DNA from: Phanerodontia chrysosporium
Taxonomy: Eukaryota; Basidiomycota; Agaricomycetes; Polyporales; Phanerochaetaceae
Direction: 5' to 3'
Assembly: GCA_001910725.1 (NCBI GenBank)
Contig: MJGA01000035.1
Location: forward strand, 1-64,000
Length of the DNA stretch: 64,000 nt
Part shown: piece by piece, positions 24,284-34,686 of the stretch
Layout: every line of letters begins with the position of its first letter
Position numbering within the stretch: position 1 is the stretch's first letter
Translations under genes and position numbers: made by a program
Notes under the pieces: model-generated
The model's database searches: none
Told to the model about the DNA's origin: nothing
What the model saw: the letters and a program-made list of their open reading frames with translations, nothing else

Positions 24284-26049
24284 ATGGTGGACGGCACCAG
24301 GAGCTCGGCTTTTCGGCCAGCTCTGTCTAAGCTGCGAAGGCTCAGCTTGCTTGGTACAAAGATGGTGAGTAACAAGGGCCGTATCTGAGATTGTGAGACT
24401 CATGCTTTGGTAGAACAATATCGACAGTATCCCGCTGAAGCTCAACCATGACGTTCTTGCCACCGTCATGACTTTTCTCGATCACCGAGACCTCTTCAAC
24501 ATGATGTGCACGTCCCGCACGTTTTACAACCTTGGACTGTCGATATTTCTCACAGAAATCCGCGTTACCGGCACACCGTGGACTGGAATGCCGCGGTATC
24601 AAATGTACCGCCGGCACCTCCTTCAGGATACTGCTCGTTTTTCGCGGGTTCGCAGCCTATGCAGCACCTACAAGGCCCTGGACGACAACATCCAGCATCC
24701 TCCAGGGCACAATGTCTACCGGAAATTCCACCCCTTTCCTCCGCAGTACCGCCTCACAGACTTCCTCCCTCAGCTAATCAACCTCGAGGTCCTGGACGTG
24801 ACAATGGAAGGGGCCAATGTCACCCCATCATTTTGCTTGTGGATACGAACGCTCTCACGACTCCGCGTCCTGAAACTGCACGAGGTGGGCCCGCACGTCC
24901 AGCATCTGCAAGAACTCCTCCAAGATCTCCCGTCGAACATGAAAGTCCTTCACTTGACACGATCGCGGCGCAGCGTAGTCGAAGGCGAGTTGGACCCCGT
25001 CCCTGCACTCGAGCGCTCCTGGAAGACGCTCGAATCGCTCGTCGTCGACTGCTACGACCGCGGGCGGGGGCCGCGGCTTCCCCGCGAGCCCGCTGCGCGG
25101 CTGCCCGCGGTGCGCGACCTCAGCTGGGTCTCGCGCTGGGGCGTGCAGACCGGCGCGCTCATGGGCGCATTCCCGCACGTGCGGACGCTGCGCGTGGGGC
25201 ACGTCATGCTCGATACCCCTGGGTGCGCAGGCGGCGCCGGGGTCGGCGGCGTGCCCGAGTTCGTGCGGGTGCACATGCGCGAGCGCAACCTGCGCGCGCA
25301 GGACGCGTGTGCCGCGCGGTGGCCGGGGCTCGAGCGGCTCGCGGGCGCGCTGCTGAGCCTGTGGACGCTCGCGCTGCGCTGTCCTGTCGCCCGTGTCGAG
25401 ACGTGCCTGCGCGCGTGGGAACGCGCGAATGTCGGGCACCTCGTTGTGCTCCTCCACGACACGCGTCCGCGCGAGCTCGCGCTCACGACGTATCCCGAGC
25501 ACCTCGCGGAGCTCGACCGCATACTCAACTTCCCTACCCTCGAGAGCTTCGAGCTGCTCCTCGACGTTATGCACAAGCACGACCCATGGCCCGAATCCAT
25601 GTGCGAGCCGGATCTGCTTGTGCTGCTGGTGCGTACGTTTTCTCTACGAGTGGCTTAGTGCTCAATATCGTGCTCTGCAGCGTTCTGTGTTCGACCAAGT
25701 CTACCAGTCGCGTCTGCGCCGTCTGACGCTTGTTTTGCGTACGCTTGTGGATGTCTTCAAGAGCGCCGCATACCGACGTGCGTGCCGCCGGGGCGATCTC
25801 GACCTAAAGCGTCCGCCGCCGACGCAACGGCTGAACGCGAAGTGGCGTGCGTTTGCGGATGGGCTATTCGTCACGCTGCCACTTCTCGAGGAGCTCACGC
25901 TTGAGCTGTGGGGGCACCGAACACTCATCTGCACCCGCCACGGCGAGACGATCGTCCACCGCGAGTCAACGGAAGAAGTGTGTCCGTGGGATCCATGTTG
26001 CATGAGTGACGAAGGCATTTGGTTGGATTTACTTGGTCGATTGATGTAG
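24284..26049 (+). CDS. F-box-like / leucine-rich-repeat protein, 554 aa
   Basis: Three exons (24284-24364, 24414-25628, 25681-26049) joined at GT-AG sites give 555 codons including the stop. After a short basic N-terminus comes an F-box-like core, LNHDVLATVMTFLDHRDLFN and MMCTSRTFYNLGLSIFL. The body is a diverged leucine-rich region with repeated L-x-x-L-x-L-x patterns (LPQLINLEVLDV, LSRLRVLKLHEV, TLESLVVDC). The last exon ends in LPLLEELTLELWGHRTL. The middle (25030-25500) is very GC-rich. It is distinct in sequence from the other F-box genes of this window. Probable SCF adaptor with unknown target. The ATG at 24284 was chosen because the 27-codon first exon splices in frame to the conserved F-box. 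Confidence 0.78.
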
Positions 26050-27391
26050 GACTGGGAATGTGTCGTGCAGTGTCTTGCGTGTTATGTAGCATCATCTTTT
26101 CGTTGGATGGACTCGCTGTTTTGTACAAGTTGTAGATTAGGTATCAGGATTCGTGCTCAGTGTACACATACAATCTATCAATGTAGTCTCGACTAGGCAC
26201 CATCCACAATGTGTTTACCTCCCGCACTCAAAGCGACAGTAGTAATTATGGTTCTTCCGCGGTTCATCGTTCTATCGGGGTCTTCCTGACTCTGCTCCAG
26301 CTCCTACAATAGCGCCAACCGCCAGGCTCTCGACTGCTCCCAGCCATAGTAAAGCCCACACAAGTGTGACGGACTTGGCAGGTATAGCAGCCCGCCAACC
26401 ACATATCCGCTGGATGACCGCTTGATTCAGTCGTAGCTGTGCTAATCGGGGATGAGTGCAAGCCGCAGGTTCCACCGAATGGAAAATATTGAGCCTCAGA
26501 TCATGATCTACGACGGCGTAGAGTGAGCAAGAGCTGTTTGAAGGTGCTACGGTATGCTCACCTGTATCCTGCGTGACGGCGTGAGGTGGGCATCCACTAT
26601 CTTGCCCAACGACCTTCCGACCTCATCCCTGGCGAGGTGCATCCTGCGCCTCTCGGGTAGCCTCTAGGTTATACTGCACGTTCTTGCGGTACTTGGTCAC
26701 GAGCTCGGAGGCAATCCTAACGTGTTCATTCGCGCGGACGATTTCCTGATGGTGCGCATATCGTCAGCTCCAGATGTCGGTCTCACGCCCAAATCGGATA
26801 TGGTGACCGACCTCGAGGCAATGGTTCAGCTCAAGGATGGTTTCAGTGCATTTGTCCTGCAGCTGCGATGAGGATCGTCGACTTCGTGCAACGACCCGTG
26901 CTGGACGTACCGCGTTCTTTATGATACGCTGGAGTAGCACATTCTGACGCTCTGCGTGTGGGTTCTCCATCTGCCTTTCTCAGAATATCCTTGGCTAGAC
27001 TCCTGCGCGATATGTGGGGCAATAGCTCAGAGGAAGTTCTACAACGACGGTGGTCGTTGCAGGTCAAATCCGCGGCGGCTCCGAGCGCCTGACATCTTGA
27101 CCAGGCACTTCCACCTCCTCAGCGCTCAGCGCTCAGCCTCCGAGCTGATCCACCTCATAATCATCCCTTCGAACTTGTTGCCATCTGACTTGCCGCACGC
27201 ACTATCGTCGTGAATGGGCCGGAAGCACCCACCCGTATCGCGGTGCCTTGGGTGACGTCTTACTCTCACCGTATTCCGCCCAGCGATCCGTATGGCACCC
27301 GTACACGCAATGTTCCTGAGCGGGCTGCGCGTCCCACGGGCCCGCACATAAGATCTCGTTGACCCAACTTGCACCGCTCCATACCCACATC
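26050..27391. other. Intergenic; possible decayed exons on the minus strand (about 26570-27000)
   Basis: On the minus strand, two short open stretches read like protein: CTETILELNHCLEVGHHIRF (about 26780-26860) and HHQEIVRANEHVRIASELV (about 26690-26760). They are in different frames with a stop between them, and I recognise no domain. They may be remnants or exons of an unknown gene. The rest of the interval shows nothing. Confidence 0.3.
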
Positions 27392-29793
27392 ATGGGCGAT
27401 AAACACCTGGAAGAGCTCAAGTCGCCGTTCGCGAACGTACCGCGAAGGCAGTCGTACAGGACCCTGTTCTGGCGCGTTGCGCTGCTTGCCGGCAGCCTCG
27501 TCTTTGCCAAAGCGTTGCTGGGACCCCTAGTCCCCAAACATCGCGTCCCTGCGCCATTGCTGCATTTCGCGGAGGAAAACCCGGAGCTAGTCTGGAACAA
27601 TGTGTGTCTGCAATCTCCGCCCGATGCTGACTCCCGCTAAGCCCACAACAGGTACCTCCTAGTGGCGTGGACAGTCTGTTTTGGATGTCTTGTTACGATG
27701 GGAAAGAGTGTGCACGTCTCATGGTCAGCCTTCTCCACGCTTTGCATGAGATTATCCACTGACGGTGCACTAGGTCCCTTTGGATTACTCTGTGCCAGAT
27801 GGCCCCAAGGCTGGAGTTGCTATAATCAAGGTCCCGTCAAAGCTTGCTTCAAGCGACCAGAACTATCGGGGTCCAATACTGTTCAATCCCGGTGCGTTCT
27901 CGCGTCTACATGATGCGGATACTCCAGCTGACGCAGTAACTGCGTAGGTGGGCCCGGCGGTTCAGGTGTAGGCTTGGTTGCAGCCAACGGCAATAAATTC
28001 CAGAAGCTCATTGGCGAGGAGTACGACATCATTGGATTTGACCCGCGGTAAGCACGGCCTACCATATCGTCTGCCATTTGTCTTACGCGGTGTAGCGGTG
28101 TGTCGCGGACGACACCACCTGTCATCGTGTTCGAAGACAAGGCCGAAGATGCTGCCTGGCGTGTGCGCACCCAGGATGACCATCCCCCTAACACGACTGT
28201 CGACGCCGTTCCGCGTCTTTGGGCGAAGGCACAAGTGCTTGGCTTTATCGCGAACCGTACCACGCTCCGTTCGTCGCCTTACGTCAGCACTGCACTGGTC
28301 GCGCGGGACATGTTGAGTATCATGCAGGCTCATGGATATGACAAGATTCAGTATTGGGGTTTCTCGTGAGTTTTCATCATTCAAGGCATGTGAACACTGC
28401 TGATATGTGTTTACCAGGTATGGAACCATCCTTGGCTCTACGTACGTCATACAATCCATTCCCCAATCCTTCGTTCTGATCAGTTTCTAGATTTGCTGCA
28501 ATGTTTCCTGTGAGTAAGCAGCGGAGTCCCTAATGTCATCGCTCATGCATTTTTAGGACAACGTCGGACGGTTAATCATCGACGGTATGTCCTCCGAACT
28601 CCTTGGAAGCGCTTAATGTTCATCTTCATGAAGGCGTTGCCGACGCAGAAGACTATTACGCCGGTCTTTGGTCGAACAACCTGCTCGACACTGACCAGAC
28701 TCTACGCACGATCCTCGACGCGTGTGTCAGCGCAGGACCATCGCTGTGCGCCCTGCATGAGCCCACAACCGACAAGGTACACGCACGCCTCACCGCCATC
28801 TTCGACAACCTCAAGAAGCGCCCCCTACCGGTGTACAACAACATCACAGGCAAGGAATACGGCCTCATCGACTATAAGGTCGCGCGCCGTGCGCTCTTCG
28901 CTCAGCTATACTCTCCGTACGGCGGCACTGCGGACTACCCCAGCATGAGCCTCCTGCGCGCCCTTGCCGACGTCGAGCGTGGCGACGGCCTCGCGCTCGG
29001 GCGCCGTGTCGGCATCGTTCCTGTGCCTCCGGCGTTCACCTGCCAGTGCCCCGGCGCACCGCCGGAGCCCGTCACCGTTACGCCTGACACGCACACCGCG
29101 ATCGCGTGCTCCGACGGCGACGCTGCGCGCATCGCAGATACGGTCGACGACTTGGAAAAACACTTCGCGAAGATGCGCAAGGACTCGGATTTCGCGGACA
29201 TGTGGCCGTTCCGGGTGGCCTGCTCGTGAGTTCTCGTGGGGGTGACGCACATGGAGTGATGAGCTGACCTGTCTCGAAGGGGATGGCGGACGCGGTCTGT
29301 GGAGCGCTTCGCCGGACCATTCGTGGCGAACACGTCCTTCCCGATGCTCATCATCGGGAACAGCGCTGATCCTGTCACACCCCTGGCTTAGTACGTGGAT
29401 GACCCGCGGTCTGCTGCTCGTGTTATGCTGATCTGTGTATAGCGCTCACAAGATGTCACGGGGCTTCAACAACTCGGTCGTGCTGCACCAGGATTCAGCA
29501 GGAGTACGTCTCCTCGTTTCCTACCGCGTCTCTACAGCACCGCTAACCATGTCCAACAGCACTGCTCGCTCGCCGCGACGTCGCTCTGCACCGCCAAGGC
29601 GATTCGCGCGTACTTCCGCGATGGCACGCTCCCCGCGAATGGGACTGTGTGCAGCATCGAGAGTACGATCTTCCCGAGCGACACCGAGGAACAGAGTGTG
29701 CAGGCTCTGCAAGGGGAGGACCGTGAGGTCGTAGAGGCGTGGCGCGCGATCAGGGAGTCGTTTGAGGTGCCGAGGTTTGGTATGGGCTTCTGA
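27392..29793 (+). CDS. Alpha/beta-hydrolase with TAP-like C-terminus (tripeptidyl-aminopeptidase/proteinase family)
   Basis: Predicted secreted or membrane-anchored serine hydrolase of the TAP family. Start MGDKHLEELKSPF (27392; an in-frame ATG-like extension to 27359 is less likely) is followed by a hydrophobic anchor, LFWRVALLAGSLVFAKALL (about residues 25-43). After intron 1 the protein reads MSCYDGKECARLMVPLDYS, then the oxyanion-hole segment LFNPGGPGGSG, IIGFDPRGVSRTTP, and the nucleophile elbow YWGFSYGT with Ser split near an intron. The C-terminal TAP domain contains the acid residue in IIGNSADPVTPL and the catalytic His in QDSAGHCSLA. All three triad members are present and no stop remains after splicing short introns, so the gene looks intact. 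The family includes fungal peptidases that trim N-terminal tripeptides, but close relatives hydrolyse other substrates. Family is firm, substrate open. Confidence 0.85.
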
Positions 29794-30029
29794 GGTGCGG
29801 TTGGATCCTTGCTCAGTCACACCTCTCTGCGATTTATAAGGCTGCTTCAGGGCCTATCTGGTTGACGTCTGTATGGTTCCTGGATTAGAATATCTAGTCG
29901 ATCAGACCGTCATGTTTGTTGCAATGAGCCCTTGTGTGGCCCTGGCCACTGGCATGCATGAGCGTTAAGGGTTTTCCAAACCATACTTGACGTGCTCGCG
30001 AGTGACCTTACCTTGTCCGTGATCTCAGC
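29794..30029. other. Short intergenic spacer
   Basis: No gene; 3' end of the hydrolase and upstream region of the F-box pseudogene. Confidence 0.4.
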
Positions 30030-30780
30030 ATGCAACCCCCAGGTAGGTGTGCCTACGGCTTGGTCGCAGTATTTGAAAGGTTGACACATCCATCATTAGT
30101 GCTACCATCCCAAGTCAACATCGACGACGCCATTATCCAGGCTCAGCAAGATGTCAAACGATTGCAAGAACGCGTACGAGTCCTGAAAACTTGCAAGAAT
30201 GCGATTAACCCAATTGGTCGTCTCTCGAACGAGGCCCTGTTGCACATCATGAGCCTCGTTAGAGAGGGTGATCGGAGGACGCACTGCTGGATAAGATTGA
30301 CTCACGTCTGCAAGCGGTGGCGAAACATTGCTCTGGGATATCCGATGTTTTGGACTTACATATCTGGGTCCATACCCTTGCGTCCCATCAGTGACAACAG
30401 CCGACTGTGCGCTTTCTTGGGGCGGTCGCGCTCCTGCTCTCTCGAAGTCAATGGTGTTCGCCGCGACCGGAGCATTCTACGCTCTGTACTTTCTGAATAG
30501 CTCGAACTTCTTAAAGAGTGCGGCTCCTCTCCTTGACCAATCTGATCGTTGGCGATCAGTCAATGGGCTTGTTCTTGACTTTCACTTGGTGCAGTATTTT
30601 TACAGCACTAAGATTGAATCGTTGAATCTGCCACTCTCAGAATCCGCTGAACTTACATTCGACCTCTACTCCGAAGACTCCCCTAGGTGAGTGTAATCAG
30701 CAACCTGCATCTTCCCCGCCTCAAGAAATTGACGATTTCGGGTAGCGCAGCACAAACTTTCATGGCCTGATTCCGGCCAA
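30030..30780 (+). pseudogene. Truncated F-box pseudogene (subfamily A)
   Basis: A third member of the local F-box family. Beginning at about 30117 it reads NIDDAIIQAQQDVKRLQER, INPIGRLSNEALLHIMSLV, WIRLTHVCKRWRNIALGYPM and LCAFLGRSRSCSLEV. The frame is lost near 30480-30500 and resumes in another frame as a continuation of the leucine-rich part (LLDQSDRWRSVNGLVLDF, IESLNLPLSESAELTF). It stops at 30690 and shows one more related piece (LHLPRLKKLTISGS) shortly after. The C-terminal half present in the 17.9 kb paralog is absent, and an AT-rich segment begins near 30960. With two frame breaks and a truncation this copy is dead. Confidence 0.8.
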
Positions 30781-30959
30781 TGCTAGTCGATCTGGCCATC
30801 GAGTTTGGTACTTGTTCTACCGCTTCAGGCAGACGATCCAATGCTGCTGTAAGGTGAAGACAGGGACTGCGACAGTTGGTCATGCACGATTGCTTGATGT
30901 GTTTAGATAGTCTGACAATGTATACTCGATAACGCCCGGGCAATTTCAGACACAGGGTG

Positions 30960-31610
30960 GTAACTGCGGTTTTAAACTTGTGAAAACTGGTTTATTACCG
31001 GAAGACTAACCTGCAGTTTTCTTCTGATATGTTCGTCCAAAAAACAGGAATAAAGTCTGATATATTCAGTGTGATTATCGGCAGCAACTTACTGAGAGAA
31101 AACTTCAACTTTGTGTTCAGATTTGTCCCCGGTTTTTGCTGAAGATTATACCTGGCTTTATTCCTGTTTATCGCACGAAATAACCACAAAAAAATATGGT
31201 AATATATCTCGCAAATACAGCGATTAAAATTAATGATTTCTATGTGATTTTCTATGTCCACAAACCGAGCAATCAACTCCAAACTTTTTATCGGTTTTTG
31301 TGCCTCATAAACCGGATGAAATCTGGTTATATAATGACAGTAAAACCTGCTATTTGTCCTCAGTTTTTCGTGCGAGAAAACCGCGGACAAATACCAAGTT
31401 CAAGTTGCGGTTTTATCTGCGCTTTATTTTCCGATTTTACTGCAGAATTTTGGGAGCGAAAATGGAAGGAATGCGAGAATTTTCCATGATTTTGCACATA
31501 AACATTCAATTTTTTCGTGGATAGAACAAAATCCTGAAAAATTGTCTGGTTTTCGGGGGTAGAAGACAGTGGAAAAAAACCGTAAGAAAGCAAAGCAGAA
31601 ATCGACGTAA
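30960..31610. repeat. AT-rich insert-like segment (~650 bp)
   Basis: Base composition changes abruptly from GC-rich to clearly AT-rich at about 30960 and back at about 31610. The segment is full of short phrases such as ggtttt, aaaacc, gtttttcg and tttatc, has no coding sense, and lies at the truncation point of the F-box pseudogene. It could be a transposon remnant, organelle-derived DNA, or a decayed non-autonomous element. I found no terminal inverted repeats by eye. Confidence 0.55.
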
Positions 31611-31705
31611 AATCCAGGGTGTACAGAGACTATTCAGCCTGAATCCAAGATCGTACAAAGACTAGTTAGCCTGAGTCCGGGGTCGTACCAGGACTGGTTA
31701 GCCTG
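31611..31705 (+). repeat. Three tandem copies of a ~32-bp unit
   Basis: Units at 31611-31641, 31642-31673 and 31674-31705 follow the pattern A(A/G)TCC(A/G)(A/G)G(G/A)T(G/C)GTAC..AGACT..TTAGCCTG. They differ at several bases. They directly follow the AT-rich insert. Confidence 0.8.
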
Positions 31706-31779
31706 GCCATACCCAGACTCTTTGTACTTCACAGTCCACTTTGCTTCGCGGAATAGCCTAGGTAACCGATTATCTGGCC

Positions 31780-32400
31780 ATTAAGCTGCATGTTGACCTG
31801 GCCGAAGCTGATCCCCGAGAAGTCGTACGCGTAGCCCAGGCCACACTCGCATCTCGCCGCGCTATGCCATGTCAGTGCGTGCAAATGCAAAAGGGTAGGA
31901 GAATACACACATCATTGTGCCAGGTCGGAGTTGCCCGTTCACGTTCAAGTCTACGGCGGGGTTGCTCACCAAGCTTCTTGCCAACGATGACGACGGTCTC
32001 CTCCCCGGCGAGCGCGACGTAGTCCTTGAGCTGCGAGAAGTTCGCGCACGTATTCCCCGCGAGCCTCTCGCGCTCGAGCACGCACACGAGTAGCTTTAGA
32101 CTTGGTCGGCGGCTTGCGCAGGCAAACCATCACCGTCGTCGGCACCACGGCGTCCACGGGCACCTGCACCCACTTCAGGAGCGGCGCGTCGACCTCGAGC
32201 AGCGGTGGCACAAGGTCCGGGTTGTCGAGCGGGCCGCGGACGGGGAGAAATAGAGGCGGTTGGGCTGCGCTTGCGCCTTGTCCGAAGGCGTGACGAGCCC
32301 TCCGTCCAATGACAGTTCCGTTGCTGCTGGGGTCGAGGGTGCCGACAAGGGACTGTGTCAGATAGCCGTAAACACGGCTAGGGAGAGAGGTTGCGGCTTA
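31780..32400 (-). pseudogene. Broken hypothetical gene
   Basis: Minus-strand reading gives protein-like segments: LDNPDLVPPLLEVDAPLLKW, VPVDAVVPTTVMVCLRKPP, then after a frame change near 32098 LVCVLERERLAGNTCANFSQ and LKDYVALAGEETVVIVGKKL. These end at a plausible GT donor. A further segment, ECGLGYAYDFSGISFGQVNM, lies near 31800-31850. I do not recognise the family. The frame change without a visible intron suggests decay. Possible upstream exons (to about 32810) cannot be assigned. Confidence 0.4.
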
Positions 32401-33135
32401 CTCTTGTCGTAGATTGCGGGTAAGAAGACGGGCGCGTCGACTGCTAGCTTCGATCAGGGCCTTCATGCTGGCGAAAGCCGCGCGTCCTGCAGAAGTTGCG
32501 TTGCATCAGTCACGGAACATAGGCGAGATCTAGCGTGCGTACAGATGGACGGGAGGTAGAAAGTGCTGTTGCCGCAGCAGAGCTGTTTGCGCTTGAGGTA
32601 TACGGGGAGCCGAGACCGTTATCAAGTGCCAAGTTATTGGGGTTCGCGCTTGGAAGGAATGTCGAGTCTGAAGGATGGAGTTTTCGCGCGTGTCGTCGTC
32701 GATGCCAGCACACACCAAAGTCGAGTGCATGCTCGACTTTGGCTCCCTCGGCGTTGGTGCCGTAAACATCGCAGCAATGCTCTTGTGCCCTGTCCAGAGC
32801 GCCATGTCAGCACCATATCTTACCCAAAGCAGTCATGATTGACATACCGTACACTGTCCGTCGCGGCTGCCGTCCGTGCTTTGAACGGCCTCCGCCGTGG
32901 GTAATTATGAATGATACTCTCGCAGCGCAGACGATAAAAGCGCAGTCATTCTTAGAGGCGGTGCTTGCACCGCTGCAGGCCCATCCTCTATGGCTGCCTT
33001 CTTCCGTCTCTTCGGTGACGGCAGCGCCTCGAACGAGTCCAAAGGCTCTGGAATTCGGCCCGCGCGCCGCTTTTCCCATGCCGCCCACCCACGCCCCTGG
33101 TGCGAGGCCGTCGGTGCGGGCCCGCACGCGCGTAA
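32401..33135. other. No clearly supported gene
   Basis: Minus-strand open stretches at 32530-32810 may be upstream exons of the broken hypothetical gene, but splice sites and domains are not evident. 32835-33135 shows nothing convincing. Confidence 0.3.
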
Positions 33136-33489
33136 TCATGGTGTCGTGCGGCCGGGCTGCCGGTTGAGAGGGACTACCGGAGAGTCTGGGAGGAGTGGCG
33201 AAGGCGGCGACAGGGGTGCGTCGGGCGAGCGTCGCGTCCGGCGGGCGGGAGGGCCCACGGAAGGGTCCACGGAAGGGGGCACGGAAGGGGGCACGGAAGG
33301 GGGCACGGAAGGGGGCACGGAAGGGGGCACGAAAGGGGGCACGGAAGGGGGCACGGAAGGGGGCACAGAAGGGGGCACGATACGCGGCGATGGCGTGTGC
33401 GACAGCACGACAATGTCGTCATCCCACTCCTTGAGGGGGCGCGGGGACGCGGGCGCAGGCTGCTGATACAGTAAGAAAAATATCAGCAT
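33136..33489 (-). CDS. Hypothetical exon encoding a (PPSV)n proline-rich segment
   Basis: The minus-strand frame reads LKEWDDDIVVLSHTPSPRIV, then about ten copies of a four-residue PPSV unit, and ends in a Pro/Arg/Ser-rich tail with a stop at 33136. LKEWDDDIVVL looks like genuine protein sequence, so the exon may belong to a membrane protein with a proline-rich cytoplasmic tail, with upstream exons in 33.5-34.0 kb. The opposite strand is also open (GTEG repeats), because a 12-bp repeat keeps all frames open, so strand choice is uncertain. No domain recognised. Confidence 0.35.
   Translation of the reverse strand: MLIFFLLYQQPAPASPRPLKEWDDDIVVLSHTPSPRIVPPSVPPSVPPSVPPFVPPSVPPSVPPSVPPSVPPSVDPSVGPPARRTRRSPDAPLSPPSPLLPDSPVVPLNRQPGRTTP
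33246..33381 (+). repeat. 12-bp minisatellite, unit ACGGAAGGGGGC, about 10-11 copies
   Basis: Perfect to near-perfect tandem units run across this interval, with single-base variants (for example acgaaa, acagaa). The unit length is a multiple of three, so copy-number changes would not shift any overlapping frame. The plus strand is strongly G-rich, with GGGGG every 12 bp. Confidence 0.92.
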
Positions 33490-33535
33490 GGATTACGCAG
33501 CACTCACAGGCAGCGCGTTCCTGTCCACAAGGGTG

Positions 33536-34015
33536 CTATTTCGTGTACTCATGCTCTACACTGATGGTTCGATAACCTCCCGAGGTTGTTCTAGACGGTG
33601 CGTCTGCGCTGGACGAAGCACTTGTGCTGGACAAAAAGGGTGGTGTCTGTACAAGGGTACGAGGGGGCTTTGAGTGCGCAGGTACGACCACCGACAGGGA
33701 GCGTGCACGCACCTTCGCTCGCGGTATCGGAGACGTCAGGGAGTTATCTTCCGTTTCTGCCACAGCAAGCTTGGGCGTTGCGGTGCGCGCAGACACAGAA
33801 GGAGTAGCCTTGACATCAAGCTCTGAGGTCGTGAGATCGGCAGCTTCGAACTTGGGAGAAGTCTGCGCAAAAAGTGCCACTCTCGACTCACCAGCCCCAC
33901 GTTCCCGCTCGCGCCAAGTCCACCCTGTATGGCTAGCTGTACCCGCCACAAAGGCCGTAGCAGCGCACAGACATCTTTGCAGAGTGTGATGCAGAGCTAC
34001 TCGTGAGCTCGAGAG
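33536..34015 (-). CDS. Hypothetical Ser/Thr-rich ORF, possibly part of the adjacent exon's gene
   Basis: About 155 codons are open on the minus strand, rich in Ser, Thr, Ala and Pro (for example SSTSASSSADAPSRTTSGGY), with no ATG at the apparent beginning. It lies just upstream of the proline-repeat exon in the same direction, so both could be exons of one Ser/Thr/Pro-rich surface protein. The upstream end runs into a dispersed repeat copy at 34001. No recognised domain. Confidence 0.25.
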   Translation of the reverse strand, partial: LSSSRVALHHTLQRCLCAATAFVAGTASHTGWTWRERERGAGESRVALFAQTSPKFEAADLTTSELDVKATPSVSARTATPKLAVAETEDNSLTSPIPRAKVRARSLSVVVPAHSKPPRTLVQTPPFLSSTSASSSADAPSRTTSGGYRTISVEHEYTK

Positions 34016-34145
34016 CAACGTAGAAGCATGGTGGAAGCAGAGGCGAAAGAGGACTGCCTAGTCAGCCTAGCCTAGGCGCGCGCTTGGCTCCTCACACCTC
34101 AGTCCACGTGTTGGATTGCTGTCGGATTCAGACCAGATTCGGCAG
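34001..34145 (+). repeat. Dispersed repeat R1, copy 1
   Basis: Contains tcgtgagctcgagagcaacg, then tagaagcatggtg, cctaggcgcgcgcttggctc, agtccacg and ggattgctgtcggattcag in that order. The copy at 53474 has the same blocks in the same order. The same core also recurs at 37338, 37475 and 63713. Confidence 0.8.
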
Positions 34146-34259
34146 CTGCTCAATGTGATGCGTCCCCTCCGAGCCGGCGGCCTTGTGGCGTGCCGACGGA
34201 TCAGGAAGAATGTGTTGTGTACCGAGGAAAATTCCTGCGGGCAGGTAACCTGCAAATAG

Positions 34260-34302
34260 GCGCTGACCTGCGCTGACCTGCTCTGACCTAGGTTGACCTA
34301 CG
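34260..34302 (+). repeat. Short tandem repeat, about 10-bp units (NCTGACCTRN)
   Basis: Four to five degenerate units of ctgacctgc / ctgacctag / ttgacctac lie side by side. They adjoin a tRNA-like sequence on the minus strand and may be part of the same small element. Confidence 0.6.
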
Positions 34303-34339
34303 AAGAAAAATAGGAAAAGTCAAAGAAAATAAAATGTGA

Positions 34340-34395
34340 AACGGCGGATTGGAACCGCAGGTGAGTGCATAAACCAACTGAGCCAGGACAGCACA
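34340..34395 (-). ncRNA. tRNA-like sequence with A-box and B-box, anticodon arm missing
   Basis: The minus strand contains TGGCTCAGTTGG, a perfect RNA polymerase III A-box, followed 17 nt later by GGTTCCAATCC, a near-perfect B-box. The spacing is too short for a full anticodon arm, and no acceptor stem pairs. It is therefore not a functional tRNA. It could be a truncated tRNA gene or the head of a degenerate SINE. Confidence 0.4.
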
Positions 34396-34686
34396 ACAAT
34401 TTACTAACGGAAATGCTCCATAGCACACGCGGCGGAAGCAGCCGAACATGCAATCAACATTGTGGCGCATCAGCCGCAAAGCTTCGGCTGCGTCATCAGT
34501 GCTGTAGAATGAACCAGAGCGTAGATAATGTCATTAACAGAACGGGGTATATATTGATACTATCGGAGAGCACGATTACATTGCGATAAAGTGGGAAACA
34601 TAGAACAGAACCGTAAGGGACGGATGGGTGGTGCAAAGTGTATAAACAATAGGATACGCCGTGAACACGAACTAGGCGACAGACTT

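Noticed and set aside
32990..33466. Plus-strand ORF with GTEG repeats
   Set aside because: Produced by the 12-bp minisatellite; the minus strand has the more protein-like flanking sequence.
34340..34395. Functional tRNA gene
   Set aside because: A-box and B-box are too close and no acceptor stem forms.
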